Assembly (NCBI GenBank): GCA_003169695.1
Contig: PNAS01000021.1
Span: forward strand, 49,130 to 113,129
From: Spartobacteria bacterium
GTDB lineage: Bacteria; Verrucomicrobiota; Verrucomicrobiia; Chthoniobacterales; UBA10450
Reading direction: 5' to 3'
Length of the DNA: 64,000 nucleotides
The position numbers were made by a program, and so were the translations under genes. The notes under the pieces were generated by a model, which was not told where the DNA came from, made no database searches, and was given only the letters and a program-made list of their open reading frames with translations. Of the stretch, positions 7,840-17,539 are shown one piece after another (position 1 is the first letter of the stretch; the number at the start of each line of letters is the position of its first letter).

Positions 7840-9850
7840 CCTTGGTTGGCTTGGATTTTGGCGAGGCTGCAGCCCCGGTCGATCGGGCTTCGGACCGCAA
7901 CTTTCACTCGGCTACGATTCCGGCGCAGGTAACGGGCCTTTCGGCATTGGCTGGCACCTTTCGCTCCCCTCCATTACGCGCAAGACCGACAAGGGCTTGC
8001 CGCGTTATTTTGACTCGAATGATTCAGATGTTTTCATTCTGTCCGGCGCAGAAGACCTCGTACCACTGCTGGTTCAAAATGGTGTCTCCTGGTTCCGCGA
8101 GAGATTGCCAGTTCGCCCCGTGAATGGCGTTAGTTTCCGAATCGACCGCTACCGTCCGCGAATCGAAGGGCTCTTTGCCCGCATTGAACGCTGGTCAAAC
8201 GTTGCAGACCCGACCGATGTTCGCTGGCGCTCGATTTCCAAGGACAACCTCACCACTTGGTATGGAGCGGACGCGACATCCCGTATCGCCGATCCGACTG
8301 ATCCGAGTCACATCTTCAGCTGGCTCATTTGCCAAACCCATGACGACAAGGGCAACGTCATGGTTTACGAATACTTAAATGAAGACTCACAGGGAGTCGA
8401 CCTAGCCCGACCGCAGGAACGCAACCGGTCCGACGCGGCGCGAATCACCCAACGCTACCTCTGGCGCATTCGTTACGGCAACCGGACATCCTATTTCCCA
8501 GATTTCGACCCAGCCAGGCACGCAACGTCGCTTCCCGGCGACGAGGATTGGATGTTTTCCGTAATCTTGGATTACGAGGAAGGCCGATACCGGACAGTCT
8601 CCGCCGCAGGCGACGATCCGGAGATTGTTCAAATCAATTACGACGCAGCAAAACCGTCGGGCTGGCCGGTCAGACAGGATCCGTTTTCCACCTACCGGTC
8701 TGGCTTTGAAGTGCGCACTCAGCGGTTATGCCGGCGGGCACTCATGTTCCATCACTTTCCTGCCGAACTGAGGACAGCGGCCTGCGTGGTCCGCTCAACG
8801 GAATTTAACTATCAAGATGAACCCGTGGGGTCGTTCATCACTTCAGTTGTGCAGTCGGGTTATGTTCGCCAAACGGAAGGCGTCTACCGAAAGAAGTCCC
8901 TTCCGCCGCTGGAGTTTGAATACTCAGCCGCGGAAATCAGTTCGGTAATTCTCGACGTCGATCCGTCTTCGCTGGAGAATTTGCCAATCGGCCTCGATGG
9001 AAGCACCTACGAATGGGTGGATCTCGACGGCGAAGGTCTCAAGGGGGTCCTCGCAGACACGCCGGGGCCTGGTACTATAAACGCAATCTTAGCGCGCTGC
9101 CACAACTGACCGCCTCTGGCTCGTCGGAGGTCCGCGCGTGCTTTGCTCCCGTTGAGTCGGTGGCACGACTTCCCGCGACCGCTGGTGTCAGCGGACGCCA
9201 CCACCAGTTCCTCGATCTCGCAGGCGATGGCAATCTCGACTTGGTGGAGTTCGGCGGACCGACTCCCGGTTTCTACAAGCGCACCCCCGACGAAAATTGG
9301 AGATCGTTCGCTCCATTTGGGTCCCTGCCCAACCTGCCTTGGGAGGACCCCAATCTGCGTTTCGTCGACCTCACCGGCGACGGGTTTGCCGATGTCCTCA
9401 TCACAGAGAACAACGTTTTCACGTATTACCGTTCGCTAGCGGAGGACGGCTTCGACCAAGGAGACCGAGTGAATCAACCGTTCGACGAGGAGACTGGCCC
9501 GCGCGTCGTGGTCGCAGACGCCGCTGCATCGATTTCTGTTGCTGACATGTCCGGCGACGGTCTTGCAGATCTCGTTCGCATCCGCAATGGCGAAGTCTGT
9601 TTCTGTTTATTGGCCAAATCTCGGCTACGGCCGATTTGGCGGCAAGGTAACGTTGGATAACTCACCGTGGTTCGACCTGCCCGACCAGTTCGACCCCAAG
9701 CGTCTCCGCCTCGCCGATATCGACGGCTCGGGTACGACCGATGTGATTTATCTCGGACGCGACTGTATCACGATCTACCTCAACCTCGCCGGAAACAGCC
9801 TGAGTGACGCCGAGCCGCTGGACCTTTTTCCTCCGGTCGATAATCATGCC
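7840..9850 (+). pseudogene. Tc-toxin B subunit / SpvB-like protein, truncated and frameshifted
   Basis: From about 7876 the frame reads SPGRSGFGPQLSLGYDSGAG, NGPFGIGWHLSLPSITRKTD, KGLPRYFDSNDSDVFILSGAEDLVP, the diagnostic start of SpvB/TcB proteins (Tc complex B components that form half of the toxin cocoon). A shift near 9070 moves it to another frame, with FG-GAP-like repeats (HHQFLDLAGDGNLDLVEFGG, RFVDLTGDGFADVLI), and a second shift near 9590 continues into RLADIDGSGTTDVIYLG, matching the TcdB middle domain. The N-terminus is cut near the island edge and the similarity stops near 9850. About 650 of a usual 1500 or more residues remain, so it is nonfunctional. Confidence 0.88.
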
Positions 9851-9979
9851 GCGGTCCAGACCTCGCGGTCGCGATCCCTATCCAGAAAGCTTGTTCTGGG
9901 GGGAACAAAACGATTGGGCACCGCGAATCATCGGTTTTCGGTGCCAACCGCCGCGCGATCACACTTCCCACATTTCTGG

Positions 9980-10025
9980 TTGGCGCTTGCCCCGCTGGCC
10001 GTCGCTCATCTTGCTCTCGTTAGCT
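9980..10025 (+). repeat. attC-like site, right half
   Basis: The stretch GGCGCTTGCCCCGCTGGCC-GTCGCTCATCTTGCTCTCGTTAGC matches the outer half of the attC elements at 42.9-43.0 kb and, on the other strand, those at 59.7-63.9 kb. The end box GTTAGCT deviates from GTTRRRY at one base. The left end is not recognisable. Confidence 0.5.
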
Positions 10026-10181
10026 TCGTGTTCTTGACCGGCTCAAAAGCGCGCACTCCTCTTCCGAATTTTTTTCTTTGCCGCGCGGCATCCATTTGAT
10101 AAAAGGCCCTCAGGACAAACGTGAGCAGCGCCAGAGCGAAGCTCTTGAGAAAAGCCTAAACACCCATAAGCCCCCTCCCAA

Positions 10182-11822
10182 ATGAAACTAGTTATCTCAG
10201 TAATATGTGTCGCGGCTTCATTGTGCTTATTATCTCTTGCACTTGGCCAGACGCCAACCCCTTCGACATCGCAGCCGCTTGCACCAGCGACGAACAAGGC
10301 TGGACCGGATAGCGAGCCGAATCAATCTCCAAACACATCAACAAGTCCGCCATCCAAAGACCGCTCTGGTGAAGTAGGCAAACCGGCTTCTGCCTACGCA
10401 GCCGAACGAACACTCGCAAACGAACGGGCTGCCGCGGTAGCCCAGGTTTTGAAGGCGATCGGAGAGTTTCATCAGCAGCACATCGTCTGGGCGGTCCTCT
10501 TGGATTTTATTGCGTTCTGCCTCGCTTTCGTCGTTCTCGCCAACGTCATCGCCAGCTGTGGGAACTACACGTGGTACCCCTTCATAATCCTTACTGTCTG
10601 GTCTTGGACGTGGTTCTCGGGGCAAACGGATTACTTCTGGGTTTTTGTCCTTGGGATGGCGACAGCCTTGGCCGAAATCATCGGCAAGTTTCCCGATGAG
10701 CCGCTGAAGTCGGTTAAGACGGGACACGCTGTTGCCTATCACGTTTTCAACGGCGCAGTTGCGGTCTTTGCGCTCTATGTCCTGAACCTCTTCACCGCTT
10801 ACCCGACAGATGCCGGCGGTCATTTAAAGAACGTTCTTGCCGCTGGCCTGGGTGCAATGCTGGTGATGCGGTCGAAATTGTTTAACATCAAAGTTCAGGG
10901 AGAGGATGTCTCCTTTGGTCCTGAGCAGGTCGTAAAAATCTTTCTCTCATTCATGGAGGAGGCCATCGATCGAATCCGGGCACGTAATCGCATTAATTTG
11001 CTCAAACCGCATGTCGAACTACTGAATTTCAGCAAACTCACACAATTCAGTGAATACATGAAAACGATGATGCGATCGTCCCAGACTCGCACGATGGAGC
11101 AGGAGAAAGCCTTCTTAGCCAATATCACAGCGATCAACGATTCTACCAACGGAGTCGTGACCGAGAGAAACAAGGCGTTTGCGCTCGGTTTTGTGCTTCT
11201 CAATGCGATGGGCGAGAACTTTACGATTGAGGTGTTTGAGAATATGCCCTCGGATCTGCGGCAGATCGCGCCACCCGCGACGGCAACGCCCACGTTGATC
11301 GACAAGCTGTTGTTCAAGGCTTCTTCGCCGGCCGAGGCTACACAATATTATATGACATACGGAACAGACATGTCAGGTGCGCGTTTTCGAGAGCGCCTCA
11401 GGTGGTCCGAAGAGCAGTTTCGTGTAATGCCAGCCCCGAGTAATGGTGTGCTAAGTAAATATCGAATTATCTTCAACAAGCCGGAGGACGCTCGACGCAC
11501 CGGCTGTGCAAACATTGTTCCGGACGAAAATGAAAACGTCGAGGGTGTCGTGTACACCCTTTCGAAGGATCAGATCCACTTCCTCGATAACCAGGCCCCA
11601 GGTTACCAGCGCAAGACAGTGAGCGTAATGGTCGATAACAAACCTCTGGATGCTGAAGTATATCTGGCTACGACAACTGACGATACACTGACGGCGGATC
11701 CGATTGCACTGAACGACGTTATCAAGGGCGCGGAGGAGCATAAGCTTAGTTCGGCCTACATCGCCAAACTGCAAAAATTCGCTGCTACACAGCACGTGGA
11801 CGAGAGCACCAGCTCCATTTAG
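10182..11822 (+). CDS. Membrane protein with C-terminal gamma-glutamylcyclotransferase-like (AIG2) domain
   Basis: 546 residues. An N-terminal signal-like helix (VISVICVAASLCLLSLALG) is followed by a Pro/Thr/Ser-rich linker to about residue 75 and four or five membrane helices between about 100 and 235. A helical region follows, then residues about 385-520 resemble the gamma-glutamylcyclotransferase/AIG2 fold: YMTYGTDMSGARFRERL (family YGSNL/M), LSKYRIIFNKP, a VEGVVYTLSKDQIHFLDN turn and APGYQRKTV. The usual catalytic Glu after LD is not evident (LDNQAPGY), so it may bind rather than cyclise its ligand. Preceded and followed by attC-like halves, so it could be a large integron cassette. No operon partner. 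Confidence 0.75.
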   Translation: MKLVISVICVAASLCLLSLALGQTPTPSTSQPLAPATNKAGPDSEPNQSPNTSTSPPSKDRSGEVGKPASAYAAERTLANERAAAVAQVLKAIGEFHQQHIVWAVLLDFIAFCLAFVVLANVIASCGNYTWYPFIILTVWSWTWFSGQTDYFWVFVLGMATALAEIIGKFPDEPLKSVKTGHAVAYHVFNGAVAVFALYVLNLFTAYPTDAGGHLKNVLAAGLGAMLVMRSKLFNIKVQGEDVSFGPEQVVKIFLSFMEEAIDRIRARNRINLLKPHVELLNFSKLTQFSEYMKTMMRSSQTRTMEQEKAFLANITAINDSTNGVVTERNKAFALGFVLLNAMGENFTIEVFENMPSDLRQIAPPATATPTLIDKLLFKASSPAEATQYYMTYGTDMSGARFRERLRWSEEQFRVMPAPSNGVLSKYRIIFNKPEDARRTGCANIVPDENENVEGVVYTLSKDQIHFLDNQAPGYQRKTVSVMVDNKPLDAEVYLATTTDDTLTADPIALNDVIKGAEEHKLSSAYIAKLQKFAATQHVDESTSSI

Positions 11823-11951
11823 GCTTCAAACGGCTCATCAGCCTGCTAGCGAATAACGCATACATCACAGCTAGTCCGATAGCTTTCGCCCACGGCGACG
11901 GGCTGGCTGAACAGGCTGACTACCTGTTGCGCGACCACGTTTTCCGATGAT

Positions 11952-12017
11952 TAAAACACCTCCACTTCGATTGGCGCTCGCTGCCGGTAGCCGTCGCTGA
12001 TCTTATTCTCGTTGATA
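11952..12017 (+). repeat. attC-like site, right half, after the 546-aa gene
   Basis: Nearly identical over about 65 bp to the element at 42960-43030: GTTTTCC-ATGATTAAAACAC, CCACTTCGATTG-CGCTCGCT and GTCGCTGATCTTATTCTCGTT. The terminal box reads GTTGATA, a weakened GTTRRRY. Its orientation relative to the gene is the one expected for a cassette 3' end. Confidence 0.6.
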
Positions 12018-12163
12018 TGGCTGTGTAGTTGTCAAGGGGCAAAAGCAGGATGGTGCGAGTGTTTGCATCGCTCGGAATTCAAAATAGGAGCGGGTTTGAG
12101 GCGGCTGATCAGTCGGGGTGAGTTAGGTTCCCGGCGGTTGGTGATGCTGATATTCGCGGGCTA

Positions 12164-12181
12164 TCCCGCCGCAAGGCGGGA
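12164..12181 (+). terminator. Possible hairpin terminator (orphan)
   Basis: A perfect 7-bp stem TCCCGCC/GGCGGGA with GCAA tetraloop is followed 13 bases later by a CTTTTT run. No gene ends close by, so the role is unclear. Confidence 0.25.
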
Positions 12182-12514
12182 CCTATCCGGCATTCTTTTT
12201 ATTCACCGCAGCCTTTGTCCGACAGTCTAGATGACGCGTGCTCGGGTCGAGCCGCCCTGGGCCAAACCTTAACGCTAAACGAGGGTCGTGGATTGGCTAC
12301 CGTGATCTACCGCCTCAGATCCGCTCCTTAGGTATAACTGGGTGAGTTGAGTTACGTTAAGACGTGTCCTCCTGGTTGGTGGTGGTCCGCTGTTTCTCCT
12401 TGCCTTCTTAACAAGACGCCGGTCGCGCTTCCTGGTATCAGTGTTGTGTGCGCAGTAGTTCCCACACAAAACCGCACAACTCCCGGGCTATGGCCACCAG
12501 TGCTGCGCGAAGCA

Positions 12515-12865
12515 ATGAATAGCGGCTTAGAGAAGGATCGCGCAGAGAGTGAATCTGTGAGGAATTCTGAGGAATGTCGCCGATCGTTCCCGTGGAAAGA
12601 AGTCATGTACCGCGATTATTTTGACCGCCTTTTCGAGTATTTCTCCCAGAGCAATAATTGCCTGCGAATGGAAATGCTTGAAGCTAACGATTTGGAGCAA
12701 TTGGGGTATTGGCTTTCCAAAGTGTTAGAAGAACACAAAGACATTTTCATGCCATTCTTAACGAAGTACAAATATGATCAGGTCTCTGAGCTGTTTGAGA
12801 AATTGAACAAAGCCAGGCCACGAGCGCGGAAAAGGAATTTGGCAAGATCGACAGCGTTGTCTTGA
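12515..12865 (+). CDS. Small hypothetical protein
   Basis: About 116 residues from ATG 12515; the frame is open further upstream to 12347 but that part has unlikely Cys/Trp-rich composition. The C-terminal 80 residues look like a real helical protein: YRDYFDRLFEYFSQSNNC, then MEMLEANDLEQLGYWL, then a Lys/Arg-rich tail. Family not recognised. No partner within 1 kb. Confidence 0.45.
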   Translation: MNSGLEKDRAESESVRNSEECRRSFPWKEVMYRDYFDRLFEYFSQSNNCLRMEMLEANDLEQLGYWLSKVLEEHKDIFMPFLTKYKYDQVSELFEKLNKARPRARKRNLARSTALS

Positions 12866-14001
12866 CGCCGGCATTCAGGTTTAACTCGCGATGGCGCGGA
12901 TGAGCGAACCGCAATGGAAAGACGTTTTCGACATGGCGGCGCGTGAATGCCCCTCACGGCTTAGACGGTTGAAGACCGGACGGAGTTCGTGAGCAGGGCG
13001 CTGGCGACATGGAGAGCCGATGCGATTGTGGGGGGCAGGGAGGGACGGCGATTGGGCGAAGAGTTTCCCCGCGGGGGGGGTAAATCGTGGCAAGGACTGC
13101 GATGCACACAGCAGGAAAAAGTTTCTTGTGTTCACAGATATTTTCTGTGGATTTAGGTTGATGGAACCGCCGCGGTCTAGGGGGTGAAGAACGAAACGCG
13201 CGGATTGTGAGGGGAGCGGCGTTTTTCTGTCTAGTGGGAGAATTCCATTCACCCCGGCTAAGCTGCTAGGCGGGTGATGGTTGTACACGCCCTTTTTACC
13301 GCAGCCAACGGTTGTGTTCATATTGAATCTATACGTTATTTGCGCGGCATTCTTGCTTCCTTGATCCGACGTGAAATCGGCAGCTGAACCGTCCGAGTAT
13401 TTTTAGCTGACGAAATATATTGCCTTCGCTTGCGCTAAGTTTCATAAGCGGTCTATGCGTATGAATCGACGGTTCCAGTTCTGGCGCCGCACCCATACGG
13501 CACTGAATCAACGCGTTGTGGGAAAGATTTTTATGTTTGGGATACTCCGGCTATCTGTAGCCTCCTGTTTTTCTGGGGACATTGTCGATGTCAAGACTCC
13601 CATCCTCGTTTCTCATTTTTCTCAGAGGATAAAGGAACCGCTCTGTGTCAGTTACACCCTGTGTAAAGGGGGCGGAGATTGTTCGCGAAGCGGAATGAGG
13701 TTCAAGAACGTACCGCAGACCCATAATCTCAATCGTGGAGTCAGCGCCACAGCCGGAGTGATCCCCGAATGAATTTCCTTCGAAACGGACAGACACTGGC
13801 GCAGCAAGACTTTACACCCGCTAAAGTTGAAGTGGCTCAATAGCTAGTCTCCGCCTCTGACTTAATCGAATGAGACCAACGGTTGCTGAAATGACATATC
13901 CCGACATCAGCGATTTCCTCCAGCACAGGATGCAGGTGTCGCACAGATGCCTTTCCCGGTCGACTCTGTGAAGAACCCCTAAACTAAGACGGTAAAGCTA
14001 A
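12866..14001 (+). other. Gene-poor stretch
   Basis: Several short frames occur on both strands but none shows protein-like composition, a ribosome-binding site or a known motif. Probably decayed accessory DNA. Confidence 0.5.
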
Positions 14002-14961
14002 ATGAAAATACTAATACTGACCCTAAGTCTCTTGTTGTCGGTGTATCGGTCGACGTTTGCTTATTCGCAGCCCGGGCACCAGGCAATAGCGAAAGCCGCC
14101 TTCAAGATGCTGCAAGGGACTTCTACTGCAGCAAAGCTCAAAAATATATTGGGAAGCGAGCAGGAGACTTACGCTGCCGTGTGGTTGGATAATGTTCGAG
14201 AAAACACGCTTACGACAGTGGCGGAGAAGGCCGAGGCGATGGAGTTTAACCAAAATTTCCCCCAGAATTCAGAATGGCATTTCACTAACTTCATAGTTGG
14301 ATCCACCACATACAGCTTCCACAGCACATTCTCCAAGACTGACGATGTCGTCCACGCTCTCGAGAACGCCATCTCTGTCTTGGAGGGTGCGTCCTCTACC
14401 ATGACACAGCGTGAGGCGCTCCGGACAGTTATTCACTTGGTTGGCGATATCCACCAGCCGCTTCACTGCATCACAGGCTATTATGATTTAAGTGATATGG
14501 CCCACCCCAAATTGCTAACCAGCGTGTCCGATCCGGCTAATATCCCGGAAGATCGCGGCGGAAATCAGCTTTATTATACAAAAACCGAAGAGCTACATGC
14601 TCTCTGGGATCTTGGACTGCCTAATATGGTCTCGCCGAATGTAGATCAGCTAGCAGTCATAATCGCTGGCAACGGGATAAGCTCAGAGCAGGCGACTCCG
14701 GGCGATTACCATCGGTGGGCAGAAAGCTGGGCGAGCGATTCCATGAAGCAGGCGAACGCAGCATACCAGGGAATCTCTTTCAATAACGCTGAATATGTCC
14801 CAAATCCTCGGAAACCTGGGAAAATGCAGCTGAAGATTTACATCGCTCTACCGAATGGAACTGTTGGTTATAAAAATAGTCAAAAGAATCGAACGCAAAT
14901 GCAGTTACACCTAGCAGCTGTTCACCTCGCACAACTTTTAGCGAATATTAAGTACCAATAG
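14002..14961 (+). CDS. Secreted S1/P1-type nuclease
   Basis: 319 residues with a cleavable signal peptide (LILTLSLLLSVYRSTFA). The zinc-ligand pattern of S1/P1 nucleases is visible in order: PGHQAIAKAA near the mature N-terminus, AVWLDNVR (Asp), EWHFTNF (His), IHLVGDIHQPLH (the hallmark His-Asp-His block), RGGNQ and ELHALWD. Such enzymes cleave single-stranded DNA/RNA and 3'-nucleotides outside the cytoplasm using three Zn ions. The N-terminal Trp that ligates zinc in P1 seems replaced by Tyr (AYSQPGH), which could weaken one site. It is followed 42 bp later by a c-type cytochrome-like gene on the same strand. Confidence 0.92.
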   Translation: MKILILTLSLLLSVYRSTFAYSQPGHQAIAKAAFKMLQGTSTAAKLKNILGSEQETYAAVWLDNVRENTLTTVAEKAEAMEFNQNFPQNSEWHFTNFIVGSTTYSFHSTFSKTDDVVHALENAISVLEGASSTMTQREALRTVIHLVGDIHQPLHCITGYYDLSDMAHPKLLTSVSDPANIPEDRGGNQLYYTKTEELHALWDLGLPNMVSPNVDQLAVIIAGNGISSEQATPGDYHRWAESWASDSMKQANAAYQGISFNNAEYVPNPRKPGKMQLKIYIALPNGTVGYKNSQKNRTQMQLHLAAVHLAQLLANIKYQ

Positions 14962-15003
14962 TTCCAGTTTGCCCCGGTAGAATCAATTAACCCTCCGCGA
15001 AAA

Positions 15004-16374
15004 ATGAGAACCCTAGCTATCAGCGTAATCCTAATCATCAGCGTTTTGTCGAGCTTGGCTAAGCCGCCCGCGACACCGCCAACTAAGAATGGGGAACTGA
15101 CAAGGCTGCTTCCGCGGTTTCCAGATTTCGGTTCCCTGCCGCAGCCGGGAGAGTACAACAGTCGAATTTTTAAATTGAGTCAGGCGTTCCCTACGGAGAA
15201 ACCGCCCATGGAGCCCGCCATCCAAAAGATTCTATTAATTGATTTTACCAAAGACTGGCAACGCTACATGGAAGCGGTGCGCGACTACATTTACGAGGGA
15301 AACATCGAAGCGGAGGGTGTTGCCAATGATTTCTATCTTGAGGATAACAAGGTTCGGCGCTGGTACCATGTGCCGTGGCAGCATTACGGACCATTTGGCA
15401 GAGAAGGCATTCACGGGTTGACAAAGGAGGGGCCGGTGAATCCTTTTGTGCTCGGTCCAGCTCAACCGAGCAATTGGCAAACCTACGCTGTCGGCTTTTA
15501 CAACCCCCCCGGAGGTTACATGATTGGAAAGGTGTGGGCGGATGCCGAGAATCCGAATGTGAAGGTGATGCAGGAGGAAGGGTTTCCAGTCGGCACGGTC
15601 GTCGGCAAAGTGCTCTTCACGACCGCGACCCCGGCCGAAGCGCCATTTCTTACCAATCCAATCGAATGGCTAGCCTACACGACGCCGACCTTCGGCGAGA
15701 TGAATAAGCGGGTCATGAACACGGTGCGCTTTATTCAGATGGATATCATGGTGCGCGATCCTCGCGCCAACCCGACAGGCGGCTGGGTCTTCGGAACCTT
15801 TGTCTACAATGGGGCGCTCGCGAAGCCAAACCTCTGGCACAATGTCGTGCCCGTGGGGTTGATGTGGGGCAACGACCCAACCGTCTCGAGCCACGCCGAA
15901 TCGAATCCGAAGCCGATCAAGACGCTGATTAACGATGACCTTACGCACACCATAATCAATACCTCGAAGGACATGCCAGCGATGCATTTGGGTTGGGGGC
16001 TCCGGCTCAATGGCCCTGTCGATAATGTCTATTCCTCGTGTATGTCGTGCCACTCGACGGCACAATATCCTGCCATCACCCCAATTCTTCCGTTCATGGG
16101 ATCGAAAGACGGCAAAGCTCTGACCTGGAACGACCCGGAATGGAAGCGTTGGTTTCGGGATGTGCCGTGTGCCACGCCGTTTGACGATCAGGCAACGTCG
16201 ACGGATTACTCGCTTCAACTCGCGGCCAGTATCCAACAATTCTTGAAAGCCAGATCCACGTCTAACGGCGGCTTGTATAACGTCCAATATTGGAATGGCC
16301 TACCGCTCAAACCAATTCGCGGTTTGCGGGGGGCGGAACCAGAAGATGCCAAACAAACAGAAGGAGCAGAGTAA
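15004..16374 (+). CDS. Exported protein with a single c-type haem motif
   Basis: 456 residues with a signal peptide (ISVILIISVLSSLAKP). A CMSCH haem-attachment motif at residues 346-350 (SSCMSCHSTAQYP) marks it as a probable periplasmic monohaem protein. The rest (WYHVPWQHYGPFGREGIHGL, PPGGYMIGKVWAD, GGWVFGTFVYNG) matches a family usually left as hypothetical or cytochrome family protein. The function is not known; electron transfer is inferred from the haem motif only. Downstream a SnoaL-like gene starts 5 bp after the stop, so the two are probably co-translated. Confidence 0.75.
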   Translation: MRTLAISVILIISVLSSLAKPPATPPTKNGELTRLLPRFPDFGSLPQPGEYNSRIFKLSQAFPTEKPPMEPAIQKILLIDFTKDWQRYMEAVRDYIYEGNIEAEGVANDFYLEDNKVRRWYHVPWQHYGPFGREGIHGLTKEGPVNPFVLGPAQPSNWQTYAVGFYNPPGGYMIGKVWADAENPNVKVMQEEGFPVGTVVGKVLFTTATPAEAPFLTNPIEWLAYTTPTFGEMNKRVMNTVRFIQMDIMVRDPRANPTGGWVFGTFVYNGALAKPNLWHNVVPVGLMWGNDPTVSSHAESNPKPIKTLINDDLTHTIINTSKDMPAMHLGWGLRLNGPVDNVYSSCMSCHSTAQYPAITPILPFMGSKDGKALTWNDPEWKRWFRDVPCATPFDDQATSTDYSLQLAASIQQFLKARSTSNGGLYNVQYWNGLPLKPIRGLRGAEPEDAKQTEGAE

Positions 16375-16378
16375 GTTT

Positions 16379-16765
16379 ATGTCGCAGGTGTCCGATTCTA
16401 ACAAGTCCCTTACGGTCAAATTGTTCGAGCAGGTCTTCAACCAGCAGAACTATGACATCGTCCCGAGTATGCTCAGCTCGGATTACAAATACAATGGAAG
16501 CTCGACTTCCGCGGCCGAAACCGTAGCGTGGGCGCAGGGGCTCCATCAGAAATACCCAGACTTACACTTCATCATCGAAGCGATTCTTGGCGAGGATGAG
16601 AAAGTAGCCCTCCGGTGGCGGATGACAGTTACGGACCCCGCGCTCAAGACAAAAGGTTATATGAGCGGCACAAACATCATCGTGTTCGTGGATGGCAAGG
16701 CTCTCACGAACGACCAAGGCGGTGGAGAGCAATTTATTCCCAATCCGACGCCACCGGCGAGCTAA
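16379..16765 (+). CDS. SnoaL/NTF2-like ester cyclase family protein
   Basis: 128 residues from ATG 16379, 5 bp after the previous stop. An upstream in-frame Met at 16295 lies inside the previous gene and is less likely. The cone-shaped NTF2 fold pattern is clear: LFEQVFNQQNYDIVPSMLS, DYKYNGSS, GLHQKYPDLHFIIEAILGE, VALRWRMT, GTNIIVFVDGK. SnoaL-like proteins are polyketide cyclases or small hydrolases, but most members have unassigned substrates. Part of the 14-17 kb exported-protein operon, though it has no signal peptide. Confidence 0.8.
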   Translation: MSQVSDSNKSLTVKLFEQVFNQQNYDIVPSMLSSDYKYNGSSTSAAETVAWAQGLHQKYPDLHFIIEAILGEDEKVALRWRMTVTDPALKTKGYMSGTNIIVFVDGKALTNDQGGGEQFIPNPTPPAS

Positions 16766-16860
16766 GACGGTGGAGCACGCGGCGATCCCTTTTTTAAACA
16801 AACGGCTGGCAGCCTCGCGGGCACAGAGCATGCCATCCTCTGTCACATGATCCGAAAAAT

Positions 16861-17103
16861 ATGCAAACCTTCACTATTCCATTCCAAGGCGACCCAGCGG
16901 GGCTGGTCAAGCGCGCAAAGCAGATTGCGCAGAATCAAGCTCAATTCGATGGCGATGAGCACTGCGGAAATTTTTCCGGTAGCGGGGTGGCGGGCGTTTA
17001 CACTGTCGAAGGCCACAATGTTACCGTCACGATCAATCGCAAACCTTTTTATATACCGATAGCGATGATCCTGAAACAGGTCAGAAATGTTTTCGCCGCG
17101 TAA
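16861..17103 (+). CDS. Small conserved-looking protein, unknown function
   Basis: 80 residues with a compact alpha/beta look: TFTIPFQGDPAGLVKRAKQ, then GNFSGSGVAGVYTVEGHNVT and VTINRKPFYIPIAMILKQV. The alternating pattern resembles polyhydroxyalkanoate-system-like or lipid-binding small proteins, but similarity is too weak for a name. It follows the SnoaL gene by 95 bp on the same strand. Confidence 0.65.
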   Translation: MQTFTIPFQGDPAGLVKRAKQIAQNQAQFDGDEHCGNFSGSGVAGVYTVEGHNVTVTINRKPFYIPIAMILKQVRNVFAA

Positions 17104-17126
17104 ACCGCGTCGTTACATCCGCGGTA

Positions 17127-17431
17127 TCACACGTTTGCCTCCACCCATGCGGCAATCGTGCGTTGATCGTGCACGGCGCCGAAGAGTTTGTCCGGGCAAC
17201 TCGTGCCGCCGGGGCGACTGTAACCCGGAGTAAAATCATGACCGTAAACGTTGGTGCGTGAGATATCGTATTGCTCCAGCATCCATCGAATCAGCTTGGC
17301 TGAAGCTTTGGACTGCGCCGGTATCAGCGGATCGGTTTCGCTGGGGTTGGGGTAGGCGTCGGAGTCGGGGTTGGCGTTGGTGTTAGGGTAGGTGTTGGGG
17401 TCGATGGATTCCCTGGATTGTCTTCATTCAT
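17127..17431 (-). pseudogene. Remnant of a PGRP/N-acetylmuramoyl-L-alanine amidase with Thr-Pro linker
   Basis: On the minus strand, a Met-started Thr-Pro repeat (17340-17431) runs into a stop. One frame over, the sequence reads PAQSKASAKLIRWMLEQYDI and then NVYGHDFTPGYSRPGGTSCPD, which is the C-terminal half of type-2 amidases (zinc-binding His and the T-CPG turn). The frame ends at 17127. The N-terminal zinc ligands are missing, so it is a decayed fusion. Confidence 0.65.
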
Positions 17432-17539
17432 AGTTTAGGTTCGGCTCGGATTTATCGAGGAGATGCCGGCAGCCAGCGCGCCCCACTCTGCCTGTAGCTT
17501 GTTCTGGTTAGATGGCGAGCGCACGTGATGGTCAGAGAT

